Source: Bacteroidales bacterium
GTDB lineage: Bacteria; Bacteroidota; Bacteroidia; Bacteroidales; GCA-2711565
Direction: 5' to 3'
NCBI GenBank assembly: GCA_028280405.1
Contig: JANQLW010000017.1
Location: 50,339 to 114,338, forward strand
DNA length: 64,000 bases
The notes below the pieces were generated by a model that ran no database searches, had not been told where the DNA came from, and worked only from the letters and a program-made list of their open reading frames with translations. Positions 29,801-37,754 of the stretch are shown here, one piece after another (within the stretch, counting starts at the first letter, position 1; each line of letters begins with the position of its first letter). Made by a program: the position numbers and the translations under genes.

Positions 29801-31181
29801 TTTGAGTAAGTTAATTTCAGGGAATAAGCCAATGGCTTATTTAAATTCTATCAAAGTAAGCACAAGAAGCTTACTTACACTAATCAATGATATCCTTGAC
29901 CTTTCAAAAGTTGAATCCGGGAAATTAGAATTACAACCCGAACCTACACGTTTAAAGCAACTGATTAAAGAAGTTGAACAATTATTTGCAATTAAAGCTG
30001 AAAGTAAAGGAATTGATATACATATTACGATTCAGAAAGGTTTTCCACAATATATTGAAATTGATGAAACCAGAGTAAGACAAATATTATTTAACTTGGT
30101 TGGTAATGCGATTAAGTTTACAGAATCTGGAGAGATTGAAGTTATATTACAGCGAATTACACCTTGCAAAACCGACAAAACAATTGATCTGGAATTAATT
30201 GTAAAAGATACAGGGATTGGAATACCTGTAGACCAACATGAAATGATATTTGATTCATTCAAGCAACAAGAAGGTCAAAGTACTAAAAAGTTTGGAGGTA
30301 CAGGGCTGGGCCTTGCTATCACCAAACGCTTGGTTGAAGCTATGGAAGGAAAAATCAAATTGTTAAGTGAACCCGGGAAAGGGAGTTCATTCATTGTAAC
30401 ACTTATAAACGTACCGGTTTTAAGAAAAAGAGAAATAAATGAAAATGCAGATTTCAATATTAATAACTATGTATTTGAATCAGCAAAAATATTGCTTGTA
30501 GATGATAATGATCTAAATCGAAATCTTATTACGGAAACCTTTGAATCTACGAAGATAGATATATTTGAAGCCATAAATGGCAAACAGGCCATTGATATGC
30601 TCCCTGAAATTAACCCGGACCTTATTTTAATGGATATTCGCATGCCGGTTATGAATGGAATTGAAGCAAGTCAGATAATACGTAAAATGAAAAGGTTTGA
30701 GAAAATCCCGATTATTGCACTTACTGCTTCAGGAATGCGTGAAGACATTAAAGACATCAAAAGGAAGCTGTTTAATAATTTATTATTAAAACCGATAGAC
30801 TTTGAGGAGCTTTTCAATATACTGGCAAAGTATATTCATATTCAAAAAAGAAAGGATCTTGTAAAAAAAGAAAAAGATACCCCAAAGAACCTGGATTATA
30901 TTATTCCAAATCCAGAGTCCAGGGATAAAATCATTACTGAAGTCAACAATAAATTCATTCCTTTTTGGAAAAAAGTAAATCAAAGCTTAATTATTCATGA
31001 TATTGAGTCTTTTGCCAATCAATTAAAAGAATTTTCAGACAAACATCAATTATTGTTTTTAAGTTCTTACACGAATAGATTATTAATAAGTATTGATGAT
31101 TTTGATGTAGAGAATTTATCTGTTCAGCTACATAACTTTCCCAGGATGATTCAAAAATTTATTAAATTAAATACGCGTTAA
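26886..31181 (+). CDS. Hybrid sensor histidine kinase: dCache-like, PAS, GAF, PAS, HisKA, HATPase, REC
   Basis: This 1,431-residue protein has membrane segments at about 15-36 and 330-352 that bracket a periplasmic sensor resembling double Cache domains (segment IYFSKFDLNVEAGSVEIPYK). The cytoplasm holds PAS (about 365-480 and 485-605), a coiled coil, a GAF-like unit (about 645-800, with GIGLPGRVLKS), a further PAS, HisKA with His957, an HATPase (KDTGIGIP, GGTGLGLA) and a receiver with Asp1250. The helical C-terminal tail matches that of the upstream kinase. It sits 259 bases after that kinase and 2 bases before a REC-kinase, so the last two are one operon. Input signal unknown. Confidence 0.93.
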   Translation: MIPNQLLKRENLFFFLKSSILSITGIIIIAAITFYLEKNSQINLLKDKEIDKLTLQANEIIFDFTFVERDVLLLRDLVSITGKYITDEKRTLSILKNEFFKYMKQKRLYDQIRLIDNNGMELIRINYNSGNPVILDEQYLQDKSNRYYVKQIKKLAKNDIYFSKFDLNVEAGSVEIPYKPIIRVGTKVTDCNDRFYGMVLINYMGAELINRVNSLNTNNLSNVHIIDPKGYFLISHDTELNWGFMFDDGKEKKYKSVFPEAWQKIRSQNSGQLLTKKGLFTFKTLSFRQLEHSEGSFSFSYYATDDYWKIISHIPSNELNSINNHILARFYLPVGIIIFLSLVLISILINLRIKNRLAQHKTRENNRFLTSVINSISDPLYVICPERHIIHLANKEANKISINIDEPFSKNTLFNSKKHNSELNNFRKEILKTKTFEQIEINLERDGSYADYFELSGYPILDDKNDVIQIIEVIKNVTDSKFSERKFKDLLASAPDGMIITNNNGEIEMVNNQAEKMFGYDSRELIGEKIEILIPKRFTKNITYGNSDTKNPNTWAMIKERELIGLKKSGKEFPVEISLSPIQTNEGLLISCAIRDITDRKKVESQIRKLNENLEQKVQDRTAKLEDANRKIAEDKERTQLLKDIIFSTNLVNSEDLAFNLSVKKISKHLDWPMATVYKVEEEENMLVATNIWYYSDYKKVRHFIEKIEEIEFKPGIGLPGRVLKSMKPEFIVNVKKDQNSLETRFENDIVSSAFAFPIILGDKVTAVLEFFNLEEIKEYHPIIELAEQVGVELGYVIARKRSEQALQESEEKFRQLAENIEQVLWLRTNDEMLYISPAYEKIFGRKVNEIYNDPDSFLESIHPDDIERIKKSFVKIYQNNTNFDEEYRIILPDKRIRWIHARIFSFTLESIDERRFVGIAEDITKLKKLNNEIVKAKEAAEYANKAKSEFLANMSHEIRTPMNSIIGFTELLSKLISGNKPMAYLNSIKVSTRSLLTLINDILDLSKVESGKLELQPEPTRLKQLIKEVEQLFAIKAESKGIDIHITIQKGFPQYIEIDETRVRQILFNLVGNAIKFTESGEIEVILQRITPCKTDKTIDLELIVKDTGIGIPVDQHEMIFDSFKQQEGQSTKKFGGTGLGLAITKRLVEAMEGKIKLLSEPGKGSSFIVTLINVPVLRKREINENADFNINNYVFESAKILLVDDNDLNRNLITETFESTKIDIFEAINGKQAIDMLPEINPDLILMDIRMPVMNGIEASQIIRKMKRFEKIPIIALTASGMREDIKDIKRKLFNNLLLKPIDFEELFNILAKYIHIQKRKDLVKKEKDTPKNLDYIIPNPESRDKIITEVNNKFIPFWKKVNQSLIIHDIESFANQLKEFSDKHQLLFLSSYTNRLLISIDDFDVENLSVQLHNFPRMIQKFIKLNTR

Positions 31182-31183
31182 TA

Positions 31184-32377
31184 ATGAAAAAAATTGATAA
31201 TCAAAATTTCAGTATTCTTATTGTAGATGATATTTCTAAAAATATTCAGGTTTTAGGGAATATGCTAAGAAATGAATCTTACAAAACAGGTTTTGCAACC
31301 AGTGGCAAGCAGGCATTAAAAAGCCTGAAGGAAAATGAATTTGATTTAATATTATTGGATATCATGATGCCTGAAATGGATGGATATGAAGTTTGCAGGC
31401 GTATACGCAAGCATAAAAAAACAAAAAATATTCCCATCATCTTTCTTACCGCTAAAGTAGAAAAAGACAGTATTGTTAAAGGATTTGAGGTGGGGGCACA
31501 GGATTACCTCACCAAACCTTTTAATGCAGAGGAATTATTTGCAAGGGTCAGTACACATCTGGAACTTCATGATAAAAGAAAGCAACTTGCAGAGATGAAT
31601 CAATCTCTTGAAAAAAAGGTATCGGAGCGGACGAAACAATTGCAGAAAGCTTTTAATGATTTGGAAGAAGCAAATAATAAGCTTGGTTTACTCGAAAAAG
31701 CGAAAAGTGATTTTTTAGGTATTGTAAGCCATGAATTACGCACACCTTTAAATGGGATCATGGGATTTGCAGATGTATTGAAACATTCAATAGATGATAA
31801 GGAACAATTGGAATATTTAGATTATATGCTTGAATCGGCAAATCGACTTTTACGTTTCTCAAACATCGCATTAATCATAGCTCAACTTTCTATTGATCGT
31901 TATAAATTAACTTTTGAGGACAGGAATCTAAAAGATATAATTGAAACATCTACAAAAAAACTGGAGAAGAAGCTCAAAGAAAAAAATTTAACAATCACAT
32001 TTGATTGTTCTAATGAAAATATTTTGTATCACTGTGATGTAGAATTAATTGCAATTGCATTCAGTAATATTCTTGAAAACGCAATCCAGCACTCTCCTCA
32101 AAATGAAAAAATCAGTATTGATGTAAGTAGTATGAACGGAAAAATCTATTTAACAATTACTGACAATGGAAAAGGATTCTCTGATGAAGCAATGGAGAGT
32201 GTTTTCCAATTATTTTCAGTAGGCGAGATAATGCACCATAAAGAAGGTTTTGGCCTTGGCTTGTCTGCCACAAAATTAATTCTTGAAACCCATGGAGGGG
32301 AAGTTAAGGCTGAAAATTTAAAAGAAGGTGGAGCAAAAGTTACCCTGATAATGAATGACAAGCAGGATAAAGTATAA
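31184..32377 (+). CDS. Receiver-histidine kinase (REC-HisKA-HATPase)
   Basis: This is a 397-residue soluble protein. Residues 8-125 form a receiver with phospho-acceptor Asp59 (LILLDIMMPEMDG), the Thr of FLTAK and the Lys of LTKPF. A coiled coil (about 130-170) leads to a HisKA helix with His183 (GIVSHELRTPLNG) and an HATPase with NILENAIQHSP, DNGKGF and GFGLGLSAT boxes. It starts 2 bases after the preceding hybrid kinase, so it is likely the next step of that relay: its receiver could accept phosphate and tune its own kinase activity. No DNA-binding output regulator or HPt protein is encoded next to it, so the relay must end elsewhere. Confidence 0.92.
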   Translation: MKKIDNQNFSILIVDDISKNIQVLGNMLRNESYKTGFATSGKQALKSLKENEFDLILLDIMMPEMDGYEVCRRIRKHKKTKNIPIIFLTAKVEKDSIVKGFEVGAQDYLTKPFNAEELFARVSTHLELHDKRKQLAEMNQSLEKKVSERTKQLQKAFNDLEEANNKLGLLEKAKSDFLGIVSHELRTPLNGIMGFADVLKHSIDDKEQLEYLDYMLESANRLLRFSNIALIIAQLSIDRYKLTFEDRNLKDIIETSTKKLEKKLKEKNLTITFDCSNENILYHCDVELIAIAFSNILENAIQHSPQNEKISIDVSSMNGKIYLTITDNGKGFSDEAMESVFQLFSVGEIMHHKEGFGLGLSATKLILETHGGEVKAENLKEGGAKVTLIMNDKQDKV

Positions 32378-32473
32378 AAACCAACAAACCCACTTCAAAC
32401 ATAATAGTTAGATAACTTCATATACAAATTGTAGATAAATTTCATACTATATCTATTATGAAACATTATAACA

Positions 32474-32651
32474 ATGGAAGATATAATAAATACGTCAAGA
32501 TCATTAGTTGAATTCCCTGAGTATATTTCTGATCTTGATTATCCTTTTACTTTTGTTATACCTTCTTATTGATAAATCAGTAAAAGGACGGATATTGGGT
32601 TTTCTTGGCATCATTATAAGTGCAGGAATCGTTTTAGAAATAACAGCTTAA
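32474..32651 (+). pseudogene. Possible small membrane protein, frame interrupted
   Basis: An ATG at 32474 opens a frame (MEDIINTSRSLVEFPEYIS) that stops after 33 codons. One base out of frame, a second stretch continues with a strongly hydrophobic segment (LIILLLLLYLLIDKSVKGRI, then LGFLGIIISAGIVLEITA) to a stop at 32649-32651. Joining them by a single-base change near 32535 would give one small protein of about 58 residues with two membrane segments. Alternatively the hydrophobic part starts at a TTG after the stop near 32505. No family recognised. Confidence 0.35.
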
Positions 32652-32663
32652 TTTGATTAAGAT

Positions 32664-33113
32664 CTATTTCAAAATCATATAATTCAAAGAAATCACAGCA
32701 TATCCGTTTTCATCTGCCGCATCTTTTGCATCCTGGAATGAAACAGTTATAGGGGTAATAGTATTATTATCCTGGCCAGGATAATAAGCAATAAACCTGG
32801 CAATTTTACCGGCATTCAACTGACAATCATAAACCGGAGGATAAGCAGCTCCATCAATATCAGTGGTTACCTTACCGGTTCTCTGGTCACTATCGGTATT
32901 ATTAGAACCATTGTATAAGTGAAAACTATATGAAACTTCCTGGTAGGTTACAGGGGTATTTCCTGATTTACTTTTAACAGAAACTAATACTCTGATATCA
33001 GTCCTGATAATTTCCGGCTCAACTTTACCATCCCAACTATAACAAGAACACAAGGAAAATACCAGAATAATAATGAAATTTATAAATTTGACTGAATACC
33101 GGTTCCTACACAT
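32664..33113 (-). CDS. Predicted lipoprotein of unknown function
   Basis: The start at 33113 (MCRNRYSV) is preferred to an upstream Met at 33149 because it places a short charged N-terminus before a hydrophobic stretch (FINFIIILVF) and a lipobox-like SLCSC, giving 149 residues. The rest is beta-rich, with a segment (VSYSFHLYNGS.., TTDIDGAAYPPVYDCQL, GKIARFIAYYPG) that looks like an Ig- or carboxypeptidase-regulatory-like fold. It should be anchored in the envelope. I do not recognise the family. It faces the REC-kinase convergently and runs the same way as the methyltransferase about 160 bases upstream. Confidence 0.7.
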   Translation of the reverse strand: MCRNRYSVKFINFIIILVFSLCSCYSWDGKVEPEIIRTDIRVLVSVKSKSGNTPVTYQEVSYSFHLYNGSNNTDSDQRTGKVTTDIDGAAYPPVYDCQLNAGKIARFIAYYPGQDNNTITPITVSFQDAKDAADENGYAVISLNYMILK

Positions 33114-33173
33114 ATAAGTATTAAATTTTCCCAAAAACAAAGTTAACATATAATTTTTAATAAAAATTATAAC

Positions 33174-33263
33174 TTAATGTGCATACCACATTAATGATAC
33201 CCACCATGCATGAGCAGATAAAAAAGCTAAAGCCGTAGCTGTTAAAATAAACTCCTTATTCAT
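33174..33263 (-). CDS. Possible 29-residue membrane peptide
   Basis: MNKEFILTATALAFLSAHAW followed by WVSLMWYAH is a single hydrophobic segment ending in an aromatic/His-rich tail. It starts 10 bases after the methyltransferase stop and could be translationally linked to it. Very small membrane subunits of terminal oxidases and transporters look like this, but there is no oxidase nearby and I cannot assign it. A chance frame is possible. Confidence 0.3.
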   Translation of the reverse strand: MNKEFILTATALAFLSAHAWWVSLMWYAH

Positions 33264-33273
33264 GGCGTCTATT

Positions 33274-33933
33274 TTATTTGGAAACCTCCATTTTTTGAAG
33301 GATGTAATAACCCGATTTAAATTGTTTAGGATTTTGACGGAATTCTCTAATGTTTTCAAATTCTGATTCAAACTCCTTCAGTAGATCCGTATCCCTTATT
33401 TCGTTTATCTTTTCTTCCAAGCATTGGTAATAAGCCCGCCACCATGCATTTTCATCCAATTCAAACGATCGAATTAACTTACAGTTTATCTTCCGGAAAT
33501 AGCTTGATTTCATCTTAAAAGCCTTGAGATTATCGTGAATGATCATAAAGCCATTCGGCCGTAACAGGCTAAGCAGCTTATGCATTCCTTTTTCAAAGCC
33601 AACTTCATTCAAAAAACCTTCGGCTACAATCAGATCGAACATACCTTCAGGAGTTTCCCAATCAAAAAATGAAGCATAAATGGGGGTTATTTTTCCTGTG
33701 AGATTCAAGGATTCAATTTTTGCATCCAAATGCTTGATGGCATTCAAATCCTTGTCAACAGCCGTAATCATCCCATCCAGTTTTTCTGCTAAGGCCAAAG
33801 TAATCACTCCGCTTCCACAACCCGCATCCAGTACTAATGGTTTGTAAAGGGGGGGAAGCATGGAAAGGGCTTGAAAAAAATAATCCAGCAATCCCTCTCG
33901 ACATTTGTCTTTTATTTCCCAATAATTTTTCAT
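33274..33933 (-). CDS. Class I SAM-dependent methyltransferase
   Basis: This 219-residue cytoplasmic protein has motif I VLDAGCGSGVITLALA (about residues 36-51) and the acidic end of strand 2 in TAVDKD, followed by DLIVAEGFLNEVG and LLRPNGFMIIHDN, the standard Rossmann-type methyltransferase order. The substrate cannot be read. It is the last larger gene of a co-directional run with the TetR regulator and the two ABC half-exporters, starting 5 bases after the broken cation-efflux gene. In that setting it could modify the compound that is exported, which is inference only. Confidence 0.9.
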   Translation of the reverse strand: MKNYWEIKDKCREGLLDYFFQALSMLPPLYKPLVLDAGCGSGVITLALAEKLDGMITAVDKDLNAIKHLDAKIESLNLTGKITPIYASFFDWETPEGMFDLIVAEGFLNEVGFEKGMHKLLSLLRPNGFMIIHDNLKAFKMKSSYFRKINCKLIRSFELDENAWWRAYYQCLEEKINEIRDTDLLKEFESEFENIREFRQNPKQFKSGYYILQKMEVSK

Positions 33934-33938
33934 TTATT

Positions 33939-34188
33939 TTAAGTTGTTATTTGATTAATCAATTTTTCATTTCCCAGACAACAACCATATCCCATCTGGA
34001 GTGTAATATGGTTGATGTTAAATTCCTGGCGCTGATACCCAAAGGTACGGTATTTGTCAGGTTTTTTACGGCTGCATTTTCCGGCAAGAAAAGCAATAAA
34101 AATTGCTGATGAATCGGCCAGGTTGTGTAAAGTATCCGACAATGTCATGCTTATTGTTATGATGTGTATGCCTATAATTAGCTTCCAT
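33939..34188 (-). pseudogene. Cation diffusion facilitator (CzcD-like) remnant
   Basis: Two pieces of a CDF transporter survive. A start codon at 34188 gives a His-rich MEANYRHTHHNNKHD, typical of CzcD N-termini. A different frame from 34148 gives LSDTLHNLADSSAIFIAFLA and then KKPDKYRTFGYQRQEF, the metal-binding end of membrane helix II and the following loop of the family. The membrane helix between them and everything after the loop (more than 200 residues) is missing. It starts 2 bases after the ABC exporter stop, so the intact gene was once part of this operon. Confidence 0.8.
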
Positions 34189-34189
34189 A

Positions 34190-35932
34190 CTATGAACTCT
34201 CTTTTTTGTGTTTTTGTCTTTCCACCATTTTAGCAAACACACCGTTTTGTTTTTTCAATACTTCAGGATTTCCTGACTCTACGACCTTGCCATTTTCCAA
34301 TACAACTATTTTATCCACATTAGCAACCGTGCGCATACGGTGTGCTATGATCAATACTGTTTTATCACGGATCAGTTCTGAAATGCCGGCTTGTATTTTG
34401 GTTTCATTCTCCACATCAAGCGAGGCCGTAGCTTCGTCTAACAGTACAATTGGTGCATCTTTGAGCAAGGCACGGGCAATGGAAATACGTTGACGCTCAC
34501 CTCCTGATAACGTTTCGCCGTTTTCACCTATAATCGTTTGATAACCGTCGGGCATTTGGCTGACAAACTCATCACATTGTGCCAGTTTTGCCACACGCAT
34601 CACTTCTTCATCCGTCGCATTGCGTTTGCCTATACGGATATTTTCCATTATCGAGGTATTGAATAGCACGACATCCTGAAAAACAACAGCATAGTTTTTA
34701 AGCAAGGCTTCCGGGTCTATTTTGCTAATGTCCTGCTTACCCAGGCGTATTGTACCGGAATTAACATCCCAAAAGCGGGCCGCCAGTTTTGCAGAGGTGC
34801 TTTTCCCTCCTCCCGAGGGGCTTATCAAAGCAGTTATTTCGCCTTGTTTGGCAGTAAATGACACCTCTTGTAAAACCTGTTTACCTTCCTCGTAAGAGAA
34901 GTCAACATTATCAAACACGATATCATAATTCTCCGGTTTAAATTCGGTTTTCCCCTGCTGGATTGGCAAAGCTTGCATTTCATTCATCCGTTTGATGCGA
35001 ATATCAAGATAAAACAGGGCTGCCAGATTGTTAAAAACTTCGTTTACAGGTTCATAAATCCGTGATGCTACCATTAAAAAGATAAGGTAGATAAACAAAT
35101 CGATACTGCCGGCCGAAAGCAGCCGTGCACCTATAATGATCACACTGGCTATACCCAGTTTCAACAAACTTTGCGAACTGTTTACAAGTGTTCCTGCCAA
35201 TAGCTCACCACGTGTCAGTTGTTTTTCGTAGATGTTGAGTTTTTTATTTAATTCACTCAAATAGCTATTTTCCTGATTGTATGATTTTATCTCTTGAATG
35301 GTATCCAAGCCTTCCTGGATGTGCTCGGTGACATCCCTTTTTTTATGGTAATGGATTTGGTTTGCTTTATGAAGCATTTTTTTGGATAACAGGATCACAG
35401 CGGCAGCAAAAGGTACCACCCAAAACAGGGCCAGCGATAATTGCCAATTGTAAAAGAACAGCCCAGTGGCAATTAAAACCAGGCTGATAATGGATGCAAA
35501 AAGCTGGGGCACGGCGTGAGAAAAAGTGTGCTCCAATTCGGTGCTGTCCTCCATAATAGTTGATGTCAGGTCGGATAAATTTTTCTCGCCAAAAAAGGCC
35601 AATGGAAGTATACGGAGTTTTTCTGCCAGGGAAATCCGCCGGTTGGCACTTTCGTCATATATTTTGGTGTAATTGCTTTTATACTGAAACAGAGCAATGA
35701 CCCACATTATTAGCATAAATACAATGCCAAGGATAATATAATACCACAAGCCATTGGCTATGGTTTCCGAAGGATTGAGTATCGGGCGAAGATAGTCTTC
35801 GAGAAATAGAAAAATGAAGACTGCCGGAAGCATTAATGCAATATCAAGAAGTGTGGTAAAAAACACACCTTTGACGAAATCTTTTGCCCCTTTAGCCGAT
35901 AAGGCTAAACGTTTTTCTAATATTTTATACAT
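34190..35932 (-). CDS. ABC exporter half-transporter (TMD-NBD), second subunit
   Basis: This 580-residue protein has six membrane segments in residues 20-310 and a nucleotide-binding domain (about 335-575) with Walker A SPSGGGKST, signature LSGGERQRIS, Walker B IVLLDEATASLD and an H-loop IAHRM. Its start overlaps the end of the other half-transporter by 8 bases, so the two surely form a heterodimer. The pair resembles the YbtP/YbtQ and IrtA/IrtB type of siderophore- or drug-related transporters; the substrate is not evident. It lies in a TetR-controlled operon. Confidence 0.92.
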   Translation of the reverse strand: MYKILEKRLALSAKGAKDFVKGVFFTTLLDIALMLPAVFIFLFLEDYLRPILNPSETIANGLWYYIILGIVFMLIMWVIALFQYKSNYTKIYDESANRRISLAEKLRILPLAFFGEKNLSDLTSTIMEDSTELEHTFSHAVPQLFASIISLVLIATGLFFYNWQLSLALFWVVPFAAAVILLSKKMLHKANQIHYHKKRDVTEHIQEGLDTIQEIKSYNQENSYLSELNKKLNIYEKQLTRGELLAGTLVNSSQSLLKLGIASVIIIGARLLSAGSIDLFIYLIFLMVASRIYEPVNEVFNNLAALFYLDIRIKRMNEMQALPIQQGKTEFKPENYDIVFDNVDFSYEEGKQVLQEVSFTAKQGEITALISPSGGGKSTSAKLAARFWDVNSGTIRLGKQDISKIDPEALLKNYAVVFQDVVLFNTSIMENIRIGKRNATDEEVMRVAKLAQCDEFVSQMPDGYQTIIGENGETLSGGERQRISIARALLKDAPIVLLDEATASLDVENETKIQAGISELIRDKTVLIIAHRMRTVANVDKIVVLENGKVVESGNPEVLKKQNGVFAKMVERQKHKKESS

Positions 35933-37718
35933 ATTGAGCCTCCTTTCCTATGGTCCATTGTACGGATTTCTGGTATTCATTCCACATGTTAGCGTACATT
36001 CCTTGCTTTTTTAATAATTCTTTATGTGTTCCTTGTTCTGTGATTTTGCCTTTATCAATGACCAGTATCGAATCGACATTTTGCACACTGCTAAGACGGT
36101 GGGCGATCATCAGTACAGTTTTACCTTCGGTGAGTTTGCCTAGCGCCTGTTGTATCAGGTGTTCATTTTCGGGATCGGTAAAAGCTGTGGCTTCATCCAG
36201 TACCACGATAGGGGCATCTTTCAAGATCGCTCTTGCCAATGCAATACGTTGCTGTTCTCCCCCGGAAAGATAAGTTCCTTCTGTTCCTATTTTGGTGTTC
36301 AATCCATCAGGAAGTTTATTGATAATTTCTCGGCACTGAGCCAAATCAACGACCCTTTCTATAGCTTCGATTGTTGCACTTGGATTTCCATACCGAATAT
36401 TTTCTAATAAACTTGTTTTAAATAGCTTTGTATTTTGAAACACAAAAGAAACATGCTGCATCAGTTCTTTGGGGGCAATCTCTTTTACGTCGGTTTCGCC
36501 AATGCACACCTGTCCATTTCCGGCATCCCAAAAACGGGGTACAAGCCTTGCTATGGTTGTTTTTCCACTGCCCGATGCACCCACTAAAGCCACAGTCTTT
36601 CCTGCAGGGATATTGAAACTTAGGTTGTCAACTGCTTTTTGTACAGATCCGGGATAACTAAACGATACTTCTTTAAAACAAATATCATATCTACTAATGT
36701 TTTTAGGATTTTCTGCCAAAGGAAGCGCTTCTACATCCGTTAATTCTTCCATTCTGTTTACAGCCTCTTTTGCTTGCCCCAAAGCCTGGTTCAGATACAT
36801 GCTCCTCATGATGCTTTGCCCGAATACCGGAGTTATAAGAATATAAAAAAACAGGTTAAGCAATACATTGGCATAATTACCGGAATATCCAATCAATAAA
36901 ATAGCAATAGGTACCAAAAAAAATACAAAACCATGGATAACCACCGTATACGTGGACATTGGCTTTTCCCATAACCTGGTATATTTAATCACCATATTTC
37001 TGTATTTCATAATACTATTGTGGAAGTTTTTAAATGAAAAAACCGTTTGCTGAAATACTTTTACCACTGGAATACCCCGGACATATTCAACAGCTTCGGT
37101 ATTCATTTCTTCCAGTGAGTTCATGTAGCTTTTCATAAATTTTTGTCCTGTACCACCCATCATAAGGCTCATAAGGATCATAGCGATAATTATAGGTACG
37201 AGGCAAGCCAGTCCCAACCGCCAGTCAAATGCGAAAATGAGCACCAGCGTGGCTAAAGGCATCAGGATTGTGCCTGCGAGATCAGGCAGTTGATGTGCCA
37301 GGAACATGTGGGTAATGCTGGCATTGTCGTCGATAATCTTACGGATACGCCCACTGGTATTCTTATCAAAGAAACCAAGCGGCATACGCACTATTTTTTG
37401 CATGGCCTGCCGCCGCATATTGGTTTCTACCCTGAAAGCCGCCAAGTGTGAAAGTGTCAGGGCTAAAAAATACAAGGCAACACCGCCTATTGCCGTTCCC
37501 ATAGCCCACCAGGCGTAAGTATTGATACGAAGCTGAGCGTAGCCTGTATCAATCGTAAATAGTTCTCTGACTATAAGCCAGATAAAAATAAAGGGCAGCA
37601 TCCCCGTAAGGGTACTGATTGCCGATAGTACCAATGCCCCGGGCAACAATGCTTTCCTGCCGGTCATATAGGCTTGTAGTTTTGAAAGTATACGCATATT
37701 TATTTGTTTTTTTATCAA
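35925..37718 (-). CDS. ABC exporter half-transporter (TMD-NBD), first subunit
   Basis: This 597-residue partner of the overlapping downstream gene has membrane segments in about 18-310 and a nucleotide-binding domain with Walker A GASGSGKTT, signature LSGGEQQRIA, Walker B IVVLDEATAFTD and H-loop IAHRLSS. The Walker B tail reads TDPE rather than the more usual LDPE/LDxE D-loop, while the partner has LDVE; such asymmetry is common in heterodimeric exporters. The preferred start may be the Met at residue 8 (MRILSKLQ). It begins 36 bases after the TetR gene, with a copy of the candidate operator in the gap. Confidence 0.92.
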   Translation of the reverse strand: MIKKQINMRILSKLQAYMTGRKALLPGALVLSAISTLTGMLPFIFIWLIVRELFTIDTGYAQLRINTYAWWAMGTAIGGVALYFLALTLSHLAAFRVETNMRRQAMQKIVRMPLGFFDKNTSGRIRKIIDDNASITHMFLAHQLPDLAGTILMPLATLVLIFAFDWRLGLACLVPIIIAMILMSLMMGGTGQKFMKSYMNSLEEMNTEAVEYVRGIPVVKVFQQTVFSFKNFHNSIMKYRNMVIKYTRLWEKPMSTYTVVIHGFVFFLVPIAILLIGYSGNYANVLLNLFFYILITPVFGQSIMRSMYLNQALGQAKEAVNRMEELTDVEALPLAENPKNISRYDICFKEVSFSYPGSVQKAVDNLSFNIPAGKTVALVGASGSGKTTIARLVPRFWDAGNGQVCIGETDVKEIAPKELMQHVSFVFQNTKLFKTSLLENIRYGNPSATIEAIERVVDLAQCREIINKLPDGLNTKIGTEGTYLSGGEQQRIALARAILKDAPIVVLDEATAFTDPENEHLIQQALGKLTEGKTVLMIAHRLSSVQNVDSILVIDKGKITEQGTHKELLKKQGMYANMWNEYQKSVQWTIGKEAQYV

Positions 37719-37727
37719 TTTAAAAAA

Positions 37728-37738
37728 GAACAGTGTTC
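37728..37738. promoter_or_regulatory. Candidate TetR operator, copy 2
   Basis: GAACAGTGTTC is a perfect 5-bp inverted repeat around one base, in the 36-base gap between the TetR gene and the ABC exporter. It shares the form GAACANTGTTC with the copy at 38371. Confidence 0.5.
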
Positions 37739-37754
37739 ATAATTGTTCAAAAAA

